Assembly (NCBI RefSeq): GCF_001659605.2
Contig: NC_035162.2
Location: forward strand, 10,373,248-10,437,247
Origin: Manihot esculenta
Taxonomy: Eukaryota; Streptophyta; Magnoliopsida; Malpighiales; Euphorbiaceae
Direction: 5' to 3'
DNA: 64,000 nucleotides
Shown here: in pieces, positions 25,242 to 38,200 of the stretch
How the letters are laid out: each line of letters begins with the position of its first letter
Numbering within the stretch: the first letter of the stretch is position 1
Program-made: the position numbers and the translations under genes
Notes under the pieces: model-generated
The model's database searches: none
What the model saw: only the letters and a program-made list of their open reading frames with translations
Told to the model about the DNA's origin: nothing

Positions 25242-25495
25242 TATTTTTAATAATAGAAAGATTAAATTATATTAAAATTAAAATATTTTAATTAAATTTT
25301 AAAATATTAAAATAAAATAAAAAAATAAAAATTTATTAAAAATTTAAATTCATCAAATTAAATCCAACTAAATCATTTAATTCATTTTAAAACAACCAAC
25401 TGAGTGATGGTATATTTTTAATTAGCCTTTTATGCCCTGGCTCCAAAAAAGAGCTAAACTTTGAAGTTGAAATCTTTCTCCTTTTCATCTCTTTC

Positions 25496-28400
25496 ATGTA
25501 TGCAAATGCAAAGTTACAAACTTTGAATGAAATGGAAACCTTCAAAATCAGACCACAAATCCTACAATCCCCAAAACCCCAATTCATGAACTCACTCTTG
25601 CCGAGGCTCAAAGCCAATTTCTCTTTAATCCCATCTATATCTTACCTAAAACCCTTTTGCACTACAAATTCTCTCACTTCACCTCATGGCTTAAGAAGAA
25701 GCAGCTGCAGCAGTGATGGTGGTACTTCAAGGGACAGTGTCAAGGCTAGGGCTACTATAGCTGAAGCTGCAAGACGATTGAAGGAGGACTGGTTAGACTC
25801 TCTTTCTTGCCCCTGTCCTGATAATCAAACTCAGCTTTCTGCTTGCGGTGGAACTGATCCCGTCCCGAACAATGTGGGTCCCGAATGGGTCATCGGTGTC
25901 GACCCCGATGTTTCCGGTGCTCTCGCCCTCTTGAAAATTGATGAGTCCGGTTGTTCTGCTCAGGTAGACGCTCTTATTCAATTACCCATTTGCTATTTTT
26001 CAAGTTAAATGGTGAAACATGTTACCATTTATTCATAGTTTGGAATTGAATTATGGGTCGCCAAACAAAAGGGGAAAATTAAATTTTGCGGCTGCAATTT
26101 TCCCTCTTGTGATATTCCATTTAGTCAGAGAAACATTTTGGCATCTATTAGTTAATAATTTTCTCCGACTAAATAGGCACAGCTTGACCTGTCAATTTAC
26201 ATGATATATTCTTTTCCCTTGCAGGTGTTTGATGCACCTCACTTGAACGTTTTGGTTGGAAAAAGAATTCGGAAGCGTTTAGATGCTAAGTCTATTGTTC
26301 AGTTGCTTCGTAGTTTTGATGCTCCAATTGGTATGGTTATCTTTCGCAAGATTATTGTTATTCTCAAACTTATTTGTTACGCTGATTTATTTGATTCTGA
26401 ATACTTTATTGTTAGTCCGTGGTTGTTATCTCTCTCTCTCTCTTTCCTTCCTTTTGGTTCATCTTGAGTGGCTTATCAATATGCATTTACATGTGCCTGT
26501 CAATGTGTTAAAGGTGCATTGGTTCCTCCTTAGATGTTTGTTTTTCCGTGGCCCATTGAGAGGCAAGACTAAAATTCACCATCTCATGATTGTTATGGAG
26601 ATTATCAGTAGCTCTCGGATACCTCCAAAATGTAAGAGGTGGAGGTGATTTCATTGAGAAACAACGGATGAAATATAATTAGAATTGATGGTCTTTTTAG
26701 AATGAAACTTCATTGATAAGACACAGAATGACAGTGCCATGATTTTGTCTAAGTACATAAAGTCATAATGATTAGCATAAACATGGTAGTAGATCACCTT
26801 CTTTTGCTTTAACGTTGCGGTAAAACCTTGTAACCAGTATATGAATTAAATTATGTGTTTCTGGTTCATTTATGCTATAGGCTTTGCCATTTACTTGTCT
26901 GCACCTATGTATCTGAGAAATTTTCTAGTTCGCATTAGTTGATATATTTGGTGTGTGTTCATTTTATAACCTTTGGTTATATATGGTTATGGTACCTGCA
27001 TCTCTTGATTTCTGTCATCAATTGCTATTTATGCTTGAAAAACTACAAAGCATTATGTTTTTTTCTCATTTCAGGAACTACTGCATACATTGAGCAATCG
27101 ATGCCATTTCCAAAAGACGGGAAACAGGTTAGTGTGGCATATCAATAAGAATAGTATTCTTTTCTATTTTGACTTCCTTTTGTGGTTCAGCAATAATAAT
27201 GTTTAAAAAAAGATTAAACTGGCAGTACTTTGATTGTACCTGTGGTAAGAGGTCGGCAACCTATTGTCCATGCAGCTGAGGAATTGTCCTGTACATCTTT
27301 TCCTCATAGAGACTGCTTCAATTTACTGAATTGTCTTAAGAACTGTGCCATTCTGGTGGCGAATTTTGTTATATTTAATGTCTTTTAAACCTTTAAATGG
27401 CTTCTATTTTGAGTTTGTGGTGAATATGAGAAAGAAGTGTGTCTCTCTGTGTGTGATTTTTTTTTTGTTTGTTTTTTTTGGGGGTGTGTGCGGCAATGGA
27501 GGCCTCAATACTGAGTATTTTTCTATGCTTCTATAAAGGGATGGTGGAGTGGAGGATTTGGTTATGGATTATGGATTGGCATATTAGTGGCATCTGGATA
27601 CTCTGTAGTTCCAGTGCCATCTGTAACATGGAAGAATGAATATGAGCTCTCTGGAAGCAGCTGTACAAAGGTTGGTGTATTTCTTAATTCATGTTGTTTG
27701 TTTTTCTGATTCATCAAACATGGTTATTGGACGCACAGTTGCACACACCATTTGCCCTAGATATTACTCTTACCAACTGGGTGCAAAAATTCTTGCACAA
27801 TCTTTAATAAATTTTCATAAGATCAACTTTATTCATAATTGATGTTGGATTTTGACAGGATGAAAGTCGAAGGGTTGCATCAACATTATTTCCATCACTG
27901 AGTTCAGTGCTGACGAGGAAAAAAGACCATGGTAATTGTTATGTGTCCTTAACCCCTTAAAGTATCATCATTTAATTGTGTTGGAAATGTGCTTACTAGT
28001 CCCTCAAATGCTTGCCTCAATAGTCTTCAGTTTTCTTTTCCATGATCTCAGCATAAGGTCCTCGACTTGATGCATGAGCCAGTATCTCTTGGATGGCCTG
28101 GACACATGCTCTTCAATGGAACTTTCAATTTCCAATAATAGAGTTTTGCTTGTGACTGAGTTTCAAAATTAACATAACTTATAATTTTTGTCATATGAAT
28201 TTAGAAGTTCCATGTTAGGTAACTAATCAGACTCCCATCCTCTATTATCAGTGCACTTTGAATAAGCCTTGTCCTGATCTATTTGGGATCAGCTATATGG
28301 ATTCTTTCCCAACATATTCTACAATCTATCAAGAGATTAAATCCCTCTTTACTACATTTGTTAAGATATTTACATGGTCCTTTTTTGGCTTCTGTCATAT

Positions 28401-29080
28401 GAGACTCATTCCATGCTAGTGCATTGCATCATCAGGGATATGTTCTATATGATCATACAAATTGGAGCCACCTTCTCTCTATATTCTTGAATTATTCTCT
28501 CTCTCTCACACATCATGATAGACCCATATAATAGAAATGATCCATTTGTGGCACCCAATACCATCAGTCTGCTAGCATTAGCAGAGTTGCAGAGTGTGGA
28601 TTTAGTTTTTAGCTCTGTTTAATTTGAAAATTTTAGGGGCACTCAGTAATTTCAACTTCTGATTTACCTGAGCTCTGCTCTCATTGATTAGAGAAATGCA
28701 ACGGCATGAGGCATGAACTAATTAAAATGGCAAGGAACAAGGGTGGATCCCTATCCCTCGTGTGATAGAAAATCCATCTCTGCCTTGTTACCTCACTTCA
28801 TTCCTGTATGAGGTGAAATCATTTGAAATTTAATCCGTAGTTTGGCTGCCATCTTTACATAAATGAGAATCATTTTTCTCAAAACTTGCAAATTTTGCTG
28901 GGACGTGAGTATTACTAGCACAAGCTCCAAAAAATAATGCTACCTTCAAATTCAAGAGAATCCATTTTTCATTAGTATTTGATATTTGCAGGAAGAGCAG
29001 AGGCATTACTTATTGCTGCATACGGCAAAGGCCTGAAGTTGAATTCAGGCACATCATGCATTTCAGATGAATTGCCTTAA
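25496..29080 (+). CDS. MOC1: Holliday junction resolvase MOC1, organellar
   Basis: MOC1 is the plant RuvC-like (RNase H fold) resolvase that cuts four-way junctions during chloroplast nucleoid segregation. Six exons, 25496-25963, 26225-26330, 27075-27127, 27539-27670, 27859-27931 and 28992-29080, encode 306 residues. [16 protein letters not shown] carries the first catalytic Asp (D136), AYIEQSMPF the Glu (E198), and [19 protein letters not shown] the His and Glu (H277, E281), matching the D-E-H-E arrangement I recall for MOC1. The conserved core [20 protein letters not shown] and [11 protein letters not shown] are intact. Residues 1 to about 85 are Ser/Thr/Arg-rich with few acids, consistent with a transit peptide. 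The internal Met at 25532 (METFKIRPQ) may be the real start, as both ATGs are in frame. The last intron (1.06 kb) contains an Au-like SINE. Confidence 0.93.
28250..28450 (+). mobile_element. Au-like SINE remnant in a MOC1 intron
   Basis: AAGCCTTGTCCTGATCTATT followed by TGGGATCAGCTATATGGATT and TCTTTCCC matches, with changes, the pattern I recall for angiosperm Au SINEs (CCCACTAnnTGGGGTCGGCTACATGGATC). The extent is approximate and the 5' end is not clear. Confidence 0.5.
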
Positions 29081-30182
29081 ATCTGGCAGATTGCTTGGCA
29101 GCCCACTCTCACCTCTATGTTCTTTATACTGACGCTACTTGCAAAATTTGTGAGCACGAGTTGCAAGATGAAGCAGCTGATAAATGAAGAGCATAAAGAA
29201 TTTTGGCCATGAGAGCATTGATAACCCTGACGTTCATGGTGGCAGGAGAAAAAAACGAGGAGATTTCTTGCAGACAGATGGCCATTGTTTTGTGAATTGG
29301 TATTGTTTTGGGCCCCTCCAATTCACGAGGTTGGCATATTCGTAAATTGTAAGATAAACGTGGTGGCTTAAGGCTTATCATTTGCTGTCTACCTGACATT
29401 GTTCAACAGGAGAATTTGTACAAATGTTCCCAGGTGCTTTTTCCTCCTTAAAAAAAAAAAAATCTCATTTCAATTGAGATACAGTTTTATAATTTAAATA
29501 TTTTGATTAAGAAAACAATGTAGCATGCCCACTATAAACGTCTCCATTTTCATGTATCATCATATAAACTCATCTTCATGTTTGCCAATTTCTCTCCCAG
29601 TTTTAAATTCTAAAATTTCTTAACAACGGTATCTGAACAAATCATCTGATTATCCCAAATGCTTTTGCTTTTTTGTGTATAATATTCCGATTATTGTATA
29701 TTAGCGAAGAAGACGTTTCTTTTAAGAAGACAAAAGACGGTTCTTCCTTTTTATTCATTTTCATTTTGTCTGTTAGTGACGTCTAATCGATTTTTGTTTT
29801 TATTCAAATATTTACGTACGGACGTGTTAGAACACTCCTCTAGACAGTCGTTTAACGTGCGTGCTGTTAAGATTGCGAAATGACTGAGTTAGTTATTCTC
29901 GCTCATGCCACATTTTCGGGTTGAGTTTTTCATGAGTAGGTTGCGCATGTAATCAATTTGATCTGTCTCTCATCATAGGGTTGGGTCACGCAATTTTGGG
30001 TCGACCTACCTACTTGTGGTTTGATAAATTTTAAACCCGTATTTTTCTCCCGGTCAGACATCAAATCCGCATTTTTCTCTAGGAATCATCAAATTATATA
30101 AAAATTAAAAATAGATTACTAATAGTTTCATCTATTATTAAACGAAAGTAACGATTTTTCATAATTAAATTATACTATAATT
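29081..30182. other. Intergenic region downstream of MOC1
   Basis: Probable MOC1 3' UTR, then AT-rich DNA. I see no gene or clear repeat up to the retrotransposon target site ATTCA at 30183-30187. Confidence 0.5.
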
Positions 30183-30187
30183 ATTCA

Positions 30188-30887
30188 TGATGATCGCTGG
30201 ATTTCTTCACCCCGGTATAAAGGCCAGGCCCATGAAAACAGTTCATGATCCGAAGGCTTCAATATTCCCCTCGAGAGCCAGGTCCAGCCCGCTCAGTCAC
30301 AGGGCCGGACTCCGCCTAGACTCCTCAAGCAAACCAGCCCAAACCTCTCGGCCCAGTAATCAGGCCCTCACCAGGCTCAACTTCAGCCCTACCATTCAAC
30401 CCAGCCCGGAAAGGGGAAAATGACCAAGATGCCCCGCTGGTAGGTCCTTCCGCATGCGTATCAGAGGAGAATCATATGTATCAGAGGAGAATTAATGGCC
30501 GTTACGCATGGAGCAGGCGCCTGACACATCCGTACATACGGAGCTAGGCGACAGAAGACAGCTAGCATTATGGCAGAGAGACAGATATATATATCACGGT
30601 AGAGGCCACGCAGAGGGCTCTCTCTTCTTCTTCCTTTTCCTTCCTGGACACCATTTTTATTCTTTCTGTAACCCTTGCCTAAATATACTACTCTGAGCCA
30701 TAAAATCTGACTTGAGCGTCGGAGGGCCTCTGCCGGGGCATACCCGGTAGGCCCCTGACCATTCTTTCTTATTTTACAGGTCCTTTCACCAGGTAAAACA
30801 TGGAGAGACCCATCAGGGAGCCCAGCAAGAAGGGACCCAGAAGAAAACCAGATCTATCATGGACCAGGAAGAGGAAAATATTTATCA
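30188..30887 (+). repeat. 5' LTR
   Basis: 700 bp, nearly identical to 39214-39913. It has a TATA-like TATATATAT at 30586-30594 and two copies of GTATCAGAGGAGAAT 20 bp apart (30458 and 30478). It is GC-richer than its surroundings. The 78-codon frame at 30187-30423 recurs in the other LTR only because the LTRs are duplicated. Confidence 0.95.
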
Positions 30888-30889
30888 AA

Positions 30890-30906
30890 TGGCGCCGTCT
30901 GTGGGA
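30890..30906 (+). promoter_or_regulatory. Retrotransposon primer binding site
   Basis: TGGCGCCGTCTGTGGGA starts 2 bp after the left LTR. This type of site is common in plant Ty3/gypsy elements. The TGGCGCCG part matches the 3' end of tRNA-Asp, with weaker pairing beyond. Confidence 0.8.
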
Positions 30907-33227
30907 AACGAAAGAGATTTTACTATCTCAAAAGTTTTCAGATCCACCCATTGAGATCCACATAAGGTACGAAAGTTTGAGCAAATAACCCAGCTGAAAA
31001 GAAAGGTTCATTGTGCTAAAGAATATTTTGATGGTCTCCAGATAATTTATTTTAATATTTATTAGATTTTATTACGGCTGATTTTTTTTTTCTTTGAAGT
31101 CTGGTGAATATTTTCTGTAAAAGGAAAAAAGGGTGAGGAATATATGTATTTGTTGGAATTCTGAGGTCTGCTGTAAAAAAAAAAAGAAAAGGGGAAGAAA
31201 AGAAAAGAGAAAGAGAAGAAGAAGGCGAGAGAAAAAGAAGAGGAGTCCGTAAAAAAAAAAAAAAAAAAAAAAATTATTATCAGCAAACAATCTGGTCGTA
31301 CTGATTGAAATCATGTCCAAAATTTGCAAAATCTCAAGAGAAGCTAAAAAGATTAACAAGCCGTGGTTGCTGAGTGAGAGTAGTCATCCTGGAAGAAGAC
31401 TAAAACTGAAAAAGGTATGGAGAAAGAGAAGAAGGAGGTGAGAGAAAGAGAGGAGGAGTGGAGCTGCCAAAAACGCGCCGACCTGAGACGGAAGATGCTA
31501 GTCTGGTCGAGCTCCAAGAAGTGAGGTCGGCATGACCAGGTAGCAATCCGACCTCGTAGGCCGGCGCGGCATGACAAGGTAGCAATCCGACCTTGAAGGT
31601 CGGCGCGACCATGTAATAATGCGACCCTGTGGGTCGGCATGGAAATGAACGACTGCATACACGAAGGAGTTTCTTATTTATCTAGAAGGCAGGAAGAGGC
31701 AGCACTAAGACACTTGAACTTGCGATGCGAGGATAATGGGTTAGATAATTTGAATGAAGCCAGAGACGTGCCAGTGGCTAGTGTGACTGACGTTCCTTTT
31801 CTAGGAAAGAATGAAGAACAGATTGCATGAGTGGCGCAATTGGTTATTGAGGAAATGAAAGATTATTCGGAGGAGTTACGGACTTCGCCGGTCGGCCTGA
31901 TAGTGTTGGTGGGATGTCCGGAGCACCACTCCCTCATCACCACCCATCTCCTCTCTGATGAAAGAGGTCGTCAACCCTGCTAGAGTGTTAGTAAAGGAAG
32001 GAGGAGTGCTCCCATTCGATAAAGGAGATCAGCTTCTCAGAGATTTGTTGCAAAGATTGTGGGAGGACGGAGAGCTCGGCAAGATTTGCTGTAGAGTTAC
32101 AAGAGGTCGGCGAGCATGGCAAGACCTACTGCAGAGTTACAGGAGGTCGGAGCTCGGCTAGATCTGATGCACTGTCGTTGCGGCTCTATTTATTTCTAAT
32201 CATGTTTCTAAATTTGCATCCCTGAGAAATCAGTGACTCCCGCGGCTGCAAGAGTTGGCGAAATCGCCAAGAGAGAATCGATTGCCGTGAACTGGGTAAG
32301 GATGGTCGACTTCCTGCGCAAGGCCCAATCGGAAGAAGTTATTTTGCTGCCATGAGCTAGGGGCAGGGTCCCAAACGACGTCGTGGCCATGGAAGAAGGG
32401 AAATTGTAGAAGATTCCCGGCTTTCGAGAGAGAGAAGGATAGAAAACAACTCCGGATCTCTGTCGATGAACAGAGAACCCAGACTCATGTGAATTGACTG
32501 CGAAAATTGGGAGAAGAGCAATTTGGGTCCCGCAAGGGCTAAGGTTTGTTTTGTGGTCTGAAAGATTTGACCACCAAATTCAATGGTGGTAATATCTGTC
32601 AAACAATCATGGGACCGCCCCAGCTAGTAAATCCCAACCGAGAACAATCCTCTACAGCCATGAACACTTCCGAAGAATGGATCAGACATCAATCACGCTC
32701 TGACCCCACAATCATGGTTCCTCGAGGACACAGAGGTACGATCCCATAGAACGAAGAATTACTATTTTAGTTTTTAAAATTAATAATATTTAGATAAAAA
32801 TAAAACAAGATAAATGTAAAATAATTAATATATTGCTCAGTAAATAAATAGATCAATAAAACAATAACAGCATAACTTTAATTATTATTTTAAATGCCCA
32901 TGATATATATGCTCCAGGACCCAAATGGCATGCTTCGCATGTAAATAGTAAGATTAAATTTAATTAAAATATATCTCTATGAGTTTAGATATCCTAATAA
33001 TTGCTCACATTGTATAGATTGAAAAATCTTGGAGAAATTTACATATGCAAATATATTGTTCATTGCATCTCTAAAAATTGCATGAGTTAAATACTTGCAT
33101 GAAACCAAGGGACATGTGAGACATATTATTTATTGACGGATATTATTGAATTAACAATGAGCATCCTTGTTATATACGCTCTGTGCAAGCTCTTATTTTG
33201 CAGAAAAATCCTGAATCTTTCAAAAGT
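30907..33227 (+). other. Element interior before the arrays, no coding domain recognised
   Basis: This contains a purine-rich stretch, a poly-A run near 31252-31272, two small GGTCGGC-type repeats and frames of at most about 100 codons. A 63-codon frame at 31639-31830 has no recognisable gag motif. The segment may be the remnant of a gag leader or an unrelated filler. Confidence 0.5.
31524..31641 (+). repeat. Three-unit GGTCGGC tandem repeat, about 36 bp
   Basis: Units contain GTCGGC then GGTAGCAATCCGACC, the third unit more diverged. A related short duplication (GCTCGGCAAGA, GAGTTACA) lies at about 32070-32160. Confidence 0.7.
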
Positions 33228-35238
33228 CCGGGATCCCCAAGATCTCCCGGATGAAGACCGGGATCCCCAAGATCTCCCGGGTAAACAAAGAAGACCGGGA
33301 TCCCCAAGATCTCCCGGGTAAACAAAAAAGACCGGGATCCCCAAGATCTCCCGGGAAAACAAAAAAGACCGGGATCCCCAAGATCTCCCGGAAAAACAAA
33401 AAAGACCGGGATCCCCAAGATCTCCCGGGAAAACAAAGACCGGGATCCCCAAGATCTCCCGGGTAAACAAAGAAGACCGGGATCCCCAAGATCTCCCGGA
33501 TGAAGCCCGGGATCCCCAAGATCTCCCGGATGAAGCCCGGGATCCCCAAGATCTCCCGGATGAAGACCGGGATCCCCAAGATCTCCCGGGTAAACAAAAA
33601 AGACCGGGATCCCCAAGATCTCCCGGGTAAACAAAAAAGACCGGGATCCCCAAGATCTCCCGGGAAAACAAAAAAGACCGGGATCCCCAAGATCTCCCGG
33701 GAAAACAAAGACCGGGATCCCCAAGATCTCCCGGGTAAACAAAGAAGACCGGGATCCCCAAGATCTCCCGGGTAAACAAAAAAGACCGGGATCCCCAAGA
33801 TCTCCCGGGAAAACAAAAAAGACCGGGATCCCCAAGATCTCCCGGAAAACAAAGACCGGGATCCCCAAGATCTCCCGGGTAAACAAAAAAGACCGGGATC
33901 CCCAAGATCTCCCGGGAAAACAAAGACCGGGATCCCCAAGATCTCCCGGGTAAACAAAGAAGACCGGGATCCCCAAGATCTCCCGGGTAAACAAAAAGAC
34001 CGGGATCCCCAAGATCTCCCGGGAAAACAAAAAAGACCGGGATCCCCAAGATCTCCCGGGTAAACAAAAAAGACCGGGATCCCCAAGATCTCCCGGGAAA
34101 ACAAAAAAGACCGGGATCCCCAAGATCTCCCGGAAAACAAAGACCGGGATCCCCAAGATCTCCCGGGTAAACAAAAAAGACCGGGATCCCCAAGATCTCC
34201 CGGGAAAACAAAGACCGGGATCCCCAAGATCTCCCGGGTAAACAAAGAAGACCGGGATCCCCAAGATCTCCCGGGTAAACAAAAAAGACCGGGATCCCCA
34301 AGATCTCCCGGGAAAACAAAAAAGACCGGGATCCCCAAGATCTCCCGGGTAAACAAAAAAGACCGGGATCCCCAAGATCTCCCGGGAAAACAAAAAAGAC
34401 CGGGATCCCCAAGATCTCCCGGAAAACAAAGACCGGGATCCCCAAGATCTCCCGGGTAAACAAAAAAGACCGGGATCCCCAAGATCTCCCGGGAAAACAA
34501 AGACCGGGATCCCCAAGATCTCCCGGGAAAACAAAGACCGGGATCCCCAAGATCTCCCGGGTAAACAAAGAAGACCGGGATCCCCAAGATCTCCCGGGTA
34601 AACAAAAAAGACCGGGATCCCCAAGATCTCCCGGGAAAACAAAAAAGACCGGGATCCCCAAGATCTCCCGGGTAAACAAAAAAGACCGGGATCCCCAAGA
34701 TCTCCCGGGAAAACAAAAAAGACCGGGATCCCCAAGATCTCCCGGGAAAACAAAAAAGACCGGGATCCCCAAGATCTCCCGGGAAAACAAAGACCGGGAT
34801 CCACAAGATCTCCCGGGTAAACAAAGAAGACCGGGATCCCCAAGATCTCCCGGGTAAACAAAAAAGACCGGGATCCCCAAGATCTCCCGGGAAAACAAAA
34901 AAGACCGGGATCCCCAAGATCTCCCGGAAAACAAAGACCGGGATCCCCAAGATCTCCCGGGTAAACAAAAAAGACCGGGATCCCCAAGATCTCCCGGGAA
35001 AACAAAGACCGGGATCCCCAAGATCTCCCGGGAAAACAAAGACCGGGATCCCCAAGATCTCCCGGGTAAACAAAGAAGACCGGGATCCCCAAGATCTCCC
35101 GAGTAAACAAAAAAGACCTGGATCCCCAAGATCTCCCGGGAAAACAAAAAAGACCGGGATCCCTAAGATCTCCCGGGTAAACAAAAAGATCGGGATCCCC
35201 AAAATCTCCCGGAAGTATAAAATCCCCAAGATCTCCTG
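33228..35238 (+). repeat. Array A: about 57 tandem units averaging 35 bp
   Basis: Each unit has a fixed core GGGATCCCCAAGATCTCCC beginning and ending in CCGG, joined by linkers of three main kinds (GTAAACAAAAAAGA, GAAAACAAAGA, ATGAAGA), so unit length varies from about 30 to 38 bp. I counted 57 cores. A rarer linker variant (CCCGGAAAACAAAG) recurs at 33841, 34129, 34418 and 34923, giving a higher-order period of about 288 bp for three of them. Three overlapping minus-strand frames stay open for over 660 codons because the unit has no stops in those frames; they are not genes. Confidence 0.97.
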
Positions 35239-38200
35239 ACAAAAGAAGACCTCACTGAGGTCCTAGCAAAAGAAGACCTCAATAAGGTCTTGACAAAAGA
35301 AGACCTCACTGAGGTCCTAGCAAAAGAAGACCTCAATAAGGTCTTGACAAAAGAAGACCTCACTGAGGTCCTAGTAAAGGAAGACCTCAATAAGGTCTTG
35401 ACAAGAGAAGACCTCAATAAGGTCTTGACAAAGGAAGACCTCAATAAGGTCTTAGCAAAAGAAGACCTCAATGAGGTCTCACCAAGAGAAGACCTCAACG
35501 AGGTCTTGACAAAAGAAGACCTCACTGAGGTCCTAGCAAAAGAAGACCTCAATAAGGTCTTGACAAAAGAAGACCTCACTGAGGTCCTAGCAAAAGAAGA
35601 CCTCAATAAGGTCTTGACAAAAGAAGACCTCACTGAGGTCCTAGTAAAGGAAGACCTCAATAAGGTCTTGACAAGAGAAGACCTCAATAAGGTCTTGACA
35701 AAGGAAGACCTCAATAAGGTCTTAGCAAAAGAAGACCTCAATGAGGTCTCACCAAGAGAAGACCTCAACGAGGTCTTGACAAAAGAAGACCTCACTGAGG
35801 TCCTAGCAAAAGAAGACCTCACTGAGGTCTCACCAAGAGAAGACCTCAATGAGGTCTTGACAAAAGAAGACCTCACTGAGGTCATAGCAAAAGAAGACCT
35901 CAACAAGGTCTTGACAAAAGAAGACCTCACTGAGGTCCTAGTAAAAGAAGACCTCACTAAGGTCCTAGTAAAAGAAGACCTCACTGAGGTCCTAGCAAAA
36001 GAAGACCTCAACAAGGTCTTGACAAAAGAAGACCTCACTGAGGTCCCACCAAAAGAAGACCTCACTGAGGTCCTAGCAAAAGAAGACCTCACTGAGGTCC
36101 TGGCAAAAGAAGACCTCACTGAGGTCCTAGCAAAAGAAGACCTCAACAAGGTCTTGACAAAAGAAGACCTCACTGAGGTCCTAGTAAAAGAAGACCTCAC
36201 TGAGGTCCTAGCAAAGGAAGACATCAATAAGGTCTTGACAAAAGAAGACCTCACTGAGGTCTTGACAAAAGAAGACCTCAATAAGGTCTTGACAAAAGAA
36301 GACCTCACTGAGGTCCTAGCAAAAGAAGACCTCAATAAGGTCTTGACAAAAGAAGACCTCACTGAGGTCCTAGCAAAGGAAGACCTCAATAAGGTCTTGA
36401 CAAGAGAAGACCTCAATAAGGTCTTGACAAAGGAAGACCTCAATAAGGTCTTAGCAAAAGAAGACCTCAATGAGGTCTCACCAAGAGAAGACCTCAACGA
36501 GGTCTTGACAAAAGAAGACCTCACTGAGGTCCTAGCAAAAGAAGACCTCACTGAGGTCCTAGCAAAAGAAGACCTCACTGAGGTCTCACCAAGAGAAGAC
36601 CTCAATGAGGTCTTGACAAAAGAAGACCTCACTGAGGTCATAGCAAAAGAAGACCTCAACAAGGTCTTGACAAAAGAAGACCTCACTGAGGTCCTAGTAA
36701 AAGAAGACCTCACTGAGGTCCTAGCAAAAGAAAACCTCAATAAGGTCTTGACAAAAGAAGACCTCATTGAGGTCCTAGCAAAGGAAGACCTCAATAAGGT
36801 CTTGACAAGAGAAGACCTCAATAAGGTCTTGACAAAAGAAGACCTCACTGAGGTCCTAGCAAAAGAAGACCTCAATAAGGTCTTGACAAAAGAAGACCTC
36901 ATTGAGGTCCTAGCAAAGGAAGACCTCAATAAGGTCTTGACAAGAGAAGACCTCAATAAGGTCTTGACAAAAGAAGACCTCACTGAGGTCCTAGCAAAGG
37001 AACAAGAGAAGACCTCACTGAGGTCCTAGCAAAGGAAGACCTCAATAAGGTCTTGACAAAAGAAGACCTCACTGAGGTCCTAGCAAAAGAAGACCTCAAT
37101 AAGGTCTTGACAAAAGAAGACCTCACTGAGGTCCTAGTAAAGGAAGACCTCAATAAGGTCTTGACAAGAGAAGACCTTAATAAGGTCTTGACAAAGGAAG
37201 ACCTCAATAAGGTCTTGACAAAAGAAGACCTCACTGAGGTCCTAGCAAAAGAAGACCTCAATAAGGTCTTGACAAAAGAAGACCTCATTGAGGTCCTAGC
37301 AAAGGAAGACCTCAATAAGGTCTTGACAAGAGAAGACCTCAATAAGGTCTTGACAAAAGAAGACCTCAATAAGGTCTTTACAAAAGAAGACCTCACTGAG
37401 GTCCTAGCAAAAGAAGACCTCACTGAGGTCCTAGTAAAGGAAGACCTCAATAAGGTCTTGACAAGAGAAGAGCTCAATAAGATCTTGACAAAGGAAGACC
37501 TCAATAAGGTCTTGACAAAAGAAGACCTCACTGAGGTCCTAGCAAAAGAAGACCTCAATAAGGTCTTGACAAAAGAAGACCTCATTGAGGTCCTAGCAAA
37601 GGAAGACCTCAATAAGGTCTTGACAAGAGAAGACCTCAATAAGGTCTTGACAAGAGAAGACCTCAATAAGGTCTTGACAAAAGAAGACCTCACTGAGGTC
37701 CTAGCAAAGGAACAAGAGAAGACCTCACTGAGGTCCTAGCAAAGGAATACCTCAATAAGGTCTTGACAAAAGAAGACCTCACTGAGGTCCTAGCAAAAGA
37801 AGACCTCAATAAGGTCTTGACAAAAGAAGACCTCACTGAGGTCCTAGTAAAGGAAGACCTCAATAAGGTCTTGACAAGAGAAGACCTCAATAAGGTCTTG
37901 ACAAAGGAAGACCTCAATAAGGTCTTAGCAAAAGAAGACCTCAATGAGGTCTCACCAAGAGAAGACCTCAACGAGGTCTTGACAAAAGAAGACCTCACTG
38001 AGGTCCTAGCAAAAGAAGACCTCACTGAGGTCTCACCAAGAGAAGACCTCAATGAGGTCTTGACAAAAGAAGACCTCACTGAGGTCATAGCAAAAGAAGA
38101 CCTCAACAAGGTCTTGACAAAAGAAGACCTCACTGAGGTCCTAGTAAAAGAAGACCTCACTGAGGTCCTAGCAAAAGAAGACCTCAACAAGGTCTTGACA

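Larger units (their letters stand above)
24138..25385. mobile_element. TTCGGTT-family MITE copy, split by a second element
   Basis: 24138-24358 matches the left half, and 25251-25385 the right half, of the family seen at 14416-14773. The shared central motif GATAATAATATATTATTTTT ends exactly where the inserted element begins. Outer ends are eroded. Confidence 0.55.

Noticed and set aside
30187..30423. 78-codon frame present twice (also 39213-39449)
   Set aside because: It lies in the LTRs and is duplicated only because the LTRs are. No domain is visible.
33126..35242. Three overlapping minus-strand frames of 669-690 codons
   Set aside because: All are read-through of array A, whose unit lacks stops on that strand in any frame. 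The product is a pure repeat with no start context, domain or conserved boundary.
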